In this document: positions 57,110 to 64,000 of the stretch, piece by piece
Layout of the letters: each line of letters opens with the position of its first letter
How positions within the stretch are numbered: position 1 is the first letter of the stretch
Assembly: GCA_963920765.1 (NCBI GenBank)
Contig: OY987250.1
Coordinates: 5,022,001-5,086,000, forward strand
Origin: Ulota crispa
Lineage: Eukaryota; Streptophyta; Bryopsida; Orthotrichales; Orthotrichaceae
Direction of reading: 5' to 3'
Length of the DNA stretch: 64,000 nucleotides
Notes under the pieces: generated by a model
Seen by the model: only the letters and a program-made list of their open reading frames with translations
Database searches by the model: none
Told to the model about the DNA's origin: nothing
Program-made: the position numbers and the translations under genes

Positions 57110-58680
57110 CTTCTGGATTCCAAATCTTTCGTTGCCATTTTGGTTGAGGCTGAGTGAGTTCTGATTTCAAGATGGAATTGATTTAGCACTGTGATGTTTG
57201 TCTTCAGAAATCGCAGCTTCATGATGTTTTTCCTAGATGTTCTGTAGGTATTCAAACAAACAACTGGCAAACTTAAAATTTTAAGCTCATTTTGCGAAGT
57301 GATTGGGACTTTTGTCACAGAAAGTTCACCTTCGCCTGGAGATCTCATTTTCTACAGACAGCTTTGAGACCATACTCTCAATCTGTAACTCGGTCCTGCA
57401 AACCTTCACGAGAGGTACACAGTCAACAAGAATTTAGAGACTAAGTCTAAAATTTATAAAATGAAATCATACAGGTGATACATGCAAAATGTGAAATAGT
57501 CTAAAGATATATTACTCTTTCCATCTTTTAAATGCAAACGAACGTTGGAAAATAACCCAATCCACTTAGCATAAGACTCACGTAAGGCAAGAACAAGAAG
57601 AAAGTGGTGATACTACCAAGTTAAATTTTGCAGCCACTTCAGGAAAATATGCATGGGATCCCACAGCATAATCTCAAATCCAATAGGCAAAATTTGGAAA
57701 TACGGATACAAGCAAGGTTTTGTACAGATTTTAATCCATAGTCACATAATGATTGGCAACATTCACTCGAGTTTTTTTCACTAGTTTTGACATGTGACTG
57801 CCAGTCACAATAAACAAACATCTACACGAGGAATCAGTTGGAGACTGGGGCATTTGATGCTATGCTAATGATGTATAAATTTTCGGTCGGTCTTCTAACT
57901 ACCAAAGTCCCATGGTGTTCCTACTTCCAGCTGCCTCAATATTCCGGTAATCAGACTTAACAATATTCTTATAAGAGACCCGAAACCACAAAACTTGCAG
58001 AATACTAAAGGTTTCTTGGTGTAATTCTTTGCGGTTTTCAAGATTTCACTCAAAAACCTGAACACTCAAAAGATGGTGTACATCACTCGACAGAGCGAGA
58101 CGCACAGGCAACTCGGAATCTAAAATCTTATAAAAAAACACTTTTATATCTTTTCCTGGCGAAGTGCAGAAGAGAATCGCATTGAAAATACTCTCAACGA
58201 GAATCAAGAGTACAAAGAACTCTCTAAAGCAACCTGATCAGATCCGATGCAAAACTAGAAAAAAAAAGAAAAAAGAAAAGAGACTGAAGATGAGAACATG
58301 AAAATAACGAAAAAGAGTGAAATTCAAGTTTCATTGACATTTGCGCTGACTCAACTGAGAAAACAGGTTTAATGCAATGCCCCCCCTTTCGGCAATGCCG
58401 ACTGAAAGCTCACGATTTTTTCTACACAAAGTAGCTGTTTCTAGACAAAAGCCAAGAGCAGATCCACAAATATTGAAGCCAAACACAAGAACATTGAAAC
58501 CTCTGCACTCTTAAATTTTTGATAGTACAGAGGTTATTGAGTGTGATAATAAAGAGAGTTTTGGTTATAAGACTCGAATTTATTTTGTTATGGATCGCGT
58601 TGGCAATGAAAACATACCAAGCACACACACAAACAAACTCTGTAAACACATGTACAACTTTTGTTCTAAGAGAACCACCC
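57110..58680. other. Intergenic, no gene supported
   Basis: No exon chain, RNA gene or clear transposon ends could be found. Short open frames at 57091-57348 and 57639-57821 (minus) are not supported. Confidence 0.4.
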
Positions 58681-58734
58681 AAACTCAGGCTTCCACGCAC
58701 AACAAGCCCTTCGCAGGCCAAATGTGTCCAAGGG

Positions 58735-58950
58735 ATACAAGTCATAACTAGTTTACATTTATACAAATGCAAATTACAAGACACAACACCTTGGTGCTGG
58801 TCCATTCACAAATGCTTCCAATCGACTTGCAACGTGTCCATGGGACACAAGTCGTAACTAGTTTACATTTATACAAATGCAAATTACAAGACACAACACC
58901 TTGGTGCTGGTCCATTCACAAATGCTTCCAATCGATTTGCACAAATATAT
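58735..58950 (-). repeat. 110-bp tandem duplication downstream of the 59118-60049 gene
   Basis: ACAAGTCATAACTAGTTTAC through TTCCAATCGACTTGCAA recurs with a 110-base offset and only a few substitutions. It lies 170 to 380 bases past the stop codon and may be within the 3' UTR. Confidence 0.92.
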
Positions 58951-59117
58951 ACAGCACCTCCATAGACAGCCTGCGACCATAAACATTGTACCAAATTGCA
59001 AGTATAGCGAAAAACAGGTGTAGATGAAGCATGCGACCTGTGGGCAGATTGACGAGAAGAGCTTCCACGTTGGATGGAAGGGCAGATCGTCTCCAGAACG
59101 CTACCACGTAGAGTAAT

Positions 59118-60049
59118 TCAAACGACAACTTCATCCCCTACCAGGGACCAATCATCCTCCCAATTGTCGAGATCACTCTCATCCGCGTCAGAGAGCTCGA
59201 TGCCGAACCAACTGTCTGCACTCTTGGCCACTCTTGCAAGCGAACCTCTGGCTTCAATTTCACACTTAAAAACCTCAAACTCGTTCTTCAACATATCGAA
59301 GTCCAGCATGTCCACATCGGTAGTGTTGTTGTCATCGACATCCTCAAGACCTTGCTGGCTAGCATCAGCTTCTTCAGCCTTTTGACATACAGCGTCCATG
59401 GACTCTTGGATAAGGTATGTACACCCATAAGCACCACTGTCCCCATAACCGTCACCTCCGAAATCTTGAAGAATCTGTGGAAGTGAATAGATGTAATGAC
59501 AAGGATGTACAACATGTGAACATGAAATCTTAAAAGTGGTTATGGGTGCAATGGCAGTTTGCTCTTTAAAAATTCACAACGTATCCAAATAATACATTCG
59601 AAAGTGCAAACTCATTATTTTTCTGTTCCTAATAGGATCCTATAATTTGCTAGCTGTTTATTGATACTCATCATGTTCAAAACCCTTAGTTTGACGCTTT
59701 TGGGTGTACATACCTTATGCTGCAAGGCCGTATCAAGCAACAAAGAGATTGAAAGCGCCCATCCCTCAGGCTCATAACCATCGTTAGGTTCGACTTCCTC
59801 CTCATCGTCTGTGTCAAGATCCCATTTTTGCGCCATTTTGAGAGACGGTGGCTTGCTAACCCGCCAATCTGATATGAGGTGAGTGCTTGGAATGTCAGAC
59901 ACAAGCCTCTTGACCCTCCCCTTACCCTTGCCTCGTGATTTATTCAAAGGCCACGATTCGTGACATTGCTCGCAACCCACAGCTCTGCATTTCCCCGTCT
60001 TCTTGCTATGATTGCTCGGCTTGCCACCCAATTGACCTTCCCTCCTCAT
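59118..60049 (-). CDS. Acidic protein of unknown function with a MITE-derived intron and insert
   Basis: Two minus-strand exons, 60049-59714 and 59474-59118, join in phase 0 to give 230 aa. Residues 1-45 are basic with a small Cys cluster (KTGKCRAVGCEQCHESW), then SRGKGKGRVKRL, SDWRVSKPPSLKMAQKWDL, and an acidic run (TDDEEEVEPNDGYEPEGWAL). The C-terminal half is also acidic (DVDDNNTTDVDMLDFDML; IELSDADESDLDNWEDDWSL). Similar basic Cys-cluster plus acidic proteins are, I believe, found in other plants as uncharacterised proteins; I cannot name the family. The intron 59713-59475 and codons 112-133 correspond exactly to a TA-flanked MITE (59413-59715). Without it the reading would run ALQH to IQESMD uninterrupted. 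The start is the first ATG in frame. Confidence 0.8.
59413..59715 (-). mobile_element. MITE that supplies intron and coding sequence
   Basis: Read on the minus strand, the left end AGGTATGTACACCC and, from the other side, the right end AGGTATGTACACCC are inverted copies. TA borders both (59716-59717 and 59411-59412). The element aligns over its full length with 7110-7420. AG|GTATGT of the left end is the gene's 5' splice site; TTCCACAG (59482-59475) inside the element is the 3' splice site; 62 further element bases are translated. Confidence 0.88.
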
Positions 60050-60750
60050 CCTCCCTCCTCCTCAAAATTCTTCAATATACAATCCGGAGCAAGGCTGGAG
60101 ACACAATCACCACAAAATGCCTTTGGACAATAAGTAAACTAACGCAGCAACTGCTCTAAAAAAAATTCAAAGCACCAAAGAGAGCAAACAAGCCCCAAGC
60201 CCCACGTCGAAAACAGCAAAAAAAAAAAAAAAAAAACAATCACCAAAATTCTTCAATATAAAATCAAGAGCAAGGTCAGAGACACAACCCACAACCAGGA
60301 AGAGCAACAACTACACCAAAATAACCAAACGTCTCCTCGAACACCAAATTCACAACAACAAAAAACAATACACAACAAACCAAGCACCGAGAAAGAAAGA
60401 AACAGAAACAGAGCGGTGTCAATTGAGCAAAATTCGAAACACGATCAAAGTAAATCGAAGCCTGCTTGTCTTTCACAGCACGTCAGATCACAGGGGCGAG
60501 GTCCTAGACTAAGTGAACTTCACAGCAAGCACAAACGAGCACACATACGTACACGCAATACCTGAAGAGAGATGCAATCCGAAAACCGTGAGACCTCGAG
60601 AAGGACGACACAGCAAGCGCTGTTACCAGTGCCCTGTAGTCCGCCACAACAACAGAAAACTTCCAATCGACTTCTGTTTTTTGCGTGGAATATAAGAAAT
60701 CCGAAGCACCTTGTCGTGTCGCGCACTCTACACTACACTACAGTAAGCTT
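60050..60750 (-). promoter_or_regulatory. 5' flank and leader of the acidic-protein gene
   Basis: CA- and GA-rich sequence with a poly-A run near 60220, typical of a 5' UTR/promoter. CTTCAATATACAATCCGGAGCAAGG (about 60070) and CTTCAATATAAAATCAAGAGCAAGG (about 60249) form a tandem pair with a 178-180 base offset. No TATA box could be assigned. Confidence 0.4.
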
Positions 60751-60849
60751 AAGTTTTTATGTACAGAGCGGGAGTGCGAGCGCCATCGGCTTCGGCACGG
60801 TGAGAGTCAACCCGGCGTCCCCTCGCTTTTGGCCTTAGTGTCCAAGCCC

Positions 60850-61490
60850 TACACTGAATAATGCGTTTAGGTTGCCCCACACTATTTTCTCGACATCTAT
60901 ACTATATAAATATTTACAGCGCTGCTACAGTAAAATCAATGATTATTGCAACAAACAATTTTAAAAAGGTTTAGCAACAATAACAAAGTTCCAGAGTAAT
61001 AAACTAGTGACTTCCAAGTCATAAATCATGTGAAATCCAAGTTTTTAGAGAGTTGCATGCACCTCCAAGTGACCAAGTGATGAGTCATGAGGTAATTTTC
61101 AAGGTAAGGCAACCTAATTGTCAAGACAACCTACATTACCAAATAGTGCATTTAGGTTGCCTCAACAATTAAGTTGCCTTACCTTGGAAAGTTACCTCGT
61201 GACCCACCACTTGCGCACTTGAAAGTGCATGTAACTCTTCATATATTAAAATTTCACTTGGGCTACAACTTGGATGTTGTTAGTTTGTATTTCTATAACT
61301 TTGTGATAGTTATCAAATCTTTTGAATTTATTTATCACAACAATTATGGATAAAAACTACTTATCACAATAATTATGGATAAAAACTACGATAAGTATTT
61401 GAATAGTGTGAAATGTCAAGAAATTAGTATGGGGCAACCTAAATGCACTATTTGGTGTAAATGCAGTATTCAGTGTAGGTGACCGCGTCT
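60850..61490. mobile_element. Composite of two AGTGCATTTAGG-end MITEs
   Basis: The outer ends CCTACACTGAATAATGCG (60850) and (…GCAGTATTCAGTGTAGG, 61490) are inverted. A second set of ends, TACCAAATAGTGCATTTAGG (61139) and CCTAAATGCACTATTTGGTG (about 61450), lies inside. The first part reads as the reverse complement of the second (AAGTGATGAGTCATGAGG versus its counterpart). It includes an imperfect 28-base repeat of TTATCACAAYAATTATGGAT. Confidence 0.7.
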
Positions 61491-61864
61491 GCGCCATTGC
61501 TTACGGAGCAAGTCTATTTGAAGAACTGGACTAACTAGGATGAATTGTAATGTATGTTCGCCATCACCGGATGTTCACGTCAAGAAAACAGCGCGATTGC
61601 AACATTTCGGTGAGCTGATGGCCAGGTAGGCATGGTGGATTGGCAGGTGTTAAAAACTCGCGGGCGTGGGAGGTTCGGCAAGACGAAAGGGTAGTCGTGG
61701 AAGGGACGACTACAAGTGAAGAGGCTCCTGTGGAAATAATGGTACCGAAACGTCGGCTCAATTGGTGGAACCTGTGTGGTCCACTCAAATTGATGCCATT
61801 CTGCTCACCAAATAAGGTAGGAACCACAGTCCGGGAAGTTTTTTGAGCTTACTAATAAGGTAGG

Positions 61865-62200
61865 CACACCCATACCCGACCACTTAAGGTTTTGGGGCAC
61901 CTCAAGGTCTTGGAAAATTCCGGAAAAAATTTTGTAGGGTTAGCCTTTCAACAAGCTATCAAGGAACGTAATTTTTGTGGAAAAAAGCATTGTAGAATGT
62001 TTTATATAAAATGGCAAAGTTGCAACTCAAAGAATCCTATAGGTAACTCTAAACTACCCTTGGAAGTGCATGAGTGTGTTCCTATAAATGCACAAGATGG
62101 TCCCAATCCCAACCGTTTCAAAGCAACTTAGCAATTGACATGTGACAGGATTTGCTTGTGCAAGTGGCATTTAGTGCTCCACTTTAGATTCAACAATGGA
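61865..62200. repeat. Dispersed repeat, inverted copy of 9806-10150
   Basis: TAGGGTTAGCCTTTCAACAAGC, GTAATTTTTGTGGAAAAAAG and GTGCAAGTGGCATT mirror blocks at 10080-9835. It opens with AAGGTAGGCACACCCAT next to TA, which resembles the ends of the AGGTA MITE group. Confidence 0.55.
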
Positions 62201-62539
62201 TGGAGAACAGTCAAAAATTAGAGTGCAGTATTGGGAGGTGGTCGCTGATGGATGTGCTTATTTTATCTGACATTCTCTTGGGCCAACCGGTTGTTTAGAG
62301 TATACTTCTGGCTATAAAAAATAAAGAATATTTTCTTTTTTTTCATTTAAATGGTCAGTATTTTTGCTAAACTTTTGAATTCAATTCGACAATTCTCAAT
62401 ATCAACCAACTAGCTTGTAACTAAATGCCAGTGTCCTAATGGAGATCCCTCCATCATGTAGATATTCATTATTTATTTATGTTTGTGTTCATTTCAACAA
62501 ATCAACAATCAAGGCAAAAGGGGTGATTGTAATGAGAAT

Positions 62540-62775
62540 CACGATTTAGTGACAACGCAGCGGCCATAGATTCTAATGCGCTGCGCTATCTTGTCACTTG
62601 CACAATTCAAAGGAATAGGTAGCGGGTTAGCTAGGCCAATTTCCTACCTCGCTAACTGTCAAGCCGTGGACCGCCATCATCATTCGACGAGTCCAATGGG
62701 GTTCAAACCCGGATCGGCAAGCAGCCAAAGACAATTACTTCCCCAGCTAAGCAAGTCTACAATTTGCAACTAAAG
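62540..62775 (+). other. tRNA-derived or SINE-like sequence, uncertain
   Basis: GGTTCAAACCCGG (62701-62713) looks like a pol III B box, and CTAATGCGCTGCGCTATCTTG upstream is reminiscent of a tRNA D/anticodon arm read from the other strand. I could not fold a full cloverleaf in either orientation, so this is not called as a tRNA gene. Confidence 0.3.
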
Positions 62776-62779
62776 ATAA

Positions 62780-64000
62780 GCGTTTAACGCTATTATATAT
62801 TTGCAATGGCACGTAGCCACTTTACGGTGGTGTTTATTTTGTAATTTAATCCATTTTATATGTTTATTTAGATGTTTTGGAAGGCTCATATATTTTGTCT
62901 TTGTTTGAATAAAAATACTAAAGATTTAAAAGTAAATAGAAAAAGTTGAAAGAAGAAGCGGTTTGACATCTATAGTGGGATTATGATGGAGAGGAGCATG
63001 GATTAATGTGCCCCACCTTCCTACCTAGATAGGGTCAAAATTAAAGAGGAGAGATTCCTTAATTTGTTGGAAATTAGTATATGAATGTTGGTTGGAATAG
63101 AGAAGAAATTACAAAACACTGAGGTGTGAGAACTTTCTGTGTATACATGATTTTTAAATTGAAATTTGAAAAAATTGTTTCCTATGTAATTACTTTTCCA
63201 AAATAGGTTTGTAAGTTTGATTTAAAATTGTAATGCAAAAGTTATGAGTGTTTGAATTCTAGAGTTAAAAAGTCAAACTATGAAAAAAAACTGAGACTTT
63301 AACAAACCATAGCTTATGATTTGTATATCAATTTGCAAAAAAATTTGAAGGGAGTATCTATCTTAATCTTAGCTTTTTAAAAAGTCCTTAAACCCATGAT
63401 TTAGAGTTTGGAAGAAAAAATTATGGAGATGTGAAGGATTAGAGGTGGCTGTCTTTTTGTTGCGAGAGAACTGAAACTTTGAGGAGCTACAACTTTTGGA
63501 TAGTATAAAAAAAAATTTAAAATTTTAGAAGTAATAGTTTGTTATCATAGCTTTTCAAATTGTCTTTAATAATTCTATTTGGAATTTTTTTGAAAAAGTT
63601 ATAGTGTGTAAAATTTGGGGGTTTGGATGCTCTCTAAATAAATAAGATTCACACTTTAATTGACTAGAATTTTCAAATAGGGTTTTATTTTAAAAGAAAT
63701 TTTTTATAAATTGTAGCCAATGGTATCATCTTTTCAAATTGATATTACGTTTTTACGTTTAATGTGTAGAATAAAAATTATAGAAGTTTATAGAGGCAGT
63801 GTTTAGTTTGCAAGGAGGAAGAAAAGTCTCTATTTTGAACCCGCATAACTTTTAGACAGTAGCTTAGATTGAGTTGAAATTTGAAAGGATGTTAGAAGAT
63901 TAAAAGAGTTTTCCAAATTGCTATTATATTTTACATTTGGATTTTTGAGCCATCTGTGGCACTAGATAGAAAGTCGCAACCTTTCTAGAACTTGTTATTT
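62780..64000. other. AT-rich tail of the window, no gene seen
   Basis: No exons or element ends were identified. The texture (AACTTTTGGATAGTA; AAATTTGGGGGTTTGG) resembles the non-coding interior of the dispersed repeat near 1810-2290, but no clear alignment was established. Confidence 0.4.

Noticed and set aside
62540-62775. tRNA gene
   Set aside because: B-box-like and anticodon-arm-like pieces are present, but no consistent acceptor stem or cloverleaf could be formed.

Overview
This is nuclear DNA from a plant. It is AT-rich with GC-richer exons, GT-AG introns of roughly 70-2200 bp, telo-box (AAACCCTAA) motifs near promoters, and nuclear genes for mitochondrial, plastid and endomembrane proteins. 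A land plant is most likely; the sequence does not let me name the lineage. There is a 200-base assembly gap at 15813-16012.

Six multi-exon protein genes can be reconstructed with consistent splice phases: COX11 (+, 24670-28898), a quinone-oxidoreductase-like MDR enzyme (-, 35129-29566), a small plastid-type protein (-, 43088-41906), a TMEM209/cytochrome-b561-related membrane protein (+, 43715-49109), a strictosidine-synthase-like six-bladed propeller protein (-, 52088-49954) and an acidic protein of unknown function (-, 60049-59118). The third and fourth start head to head 626 bp apart. A seventh, weaker candidate is an 84-codon GC-rich reading frame at 6726-6980. The genes do not form a pathway.

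The rest is mainly a graveyard of short non-autonomous DNA transposons: TA-flanked Stowaway/mariner-like elements, a TA-flanked group whose ends begin AGGTA, Mutator-like elements with 9-bp target duplications, TAA-flanked PIF/Harbinger-like elements, an hAT-like foldback with an 8-bp duplication, and a family whose ends contain CCAAATAGTGCATTTAGG. Many lie in introns or promoters and several are nested. There are also tRNA-headed SINE-like repeats, a 27-bp minisatellite, long (TA)n and GAAGAC runs, and local tandem duplications in promoters and introns. I saw no LTR, retroviral or Polinton remains. Layout: 1-24500 is essentially repeats, 24500-52100 holds five genes with repeats between and inside them, 52100-59000 is repeats, then one gene, then repeats to the end.

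The most striking observation is in the last gene (60049-59118). Its only intron, and 22 of its codons, appear to be a 303-bp MITE that landed in a coding exon. Both inverted ends and the TA target duplication are still visible, the left end supplies the 5' splice site, an internal site supplies the 3' splice site, and the leftover adds exactly 66 bases so the frame is kept. A sister copy of the element sits at 7110-7420 outside any recognised gene.
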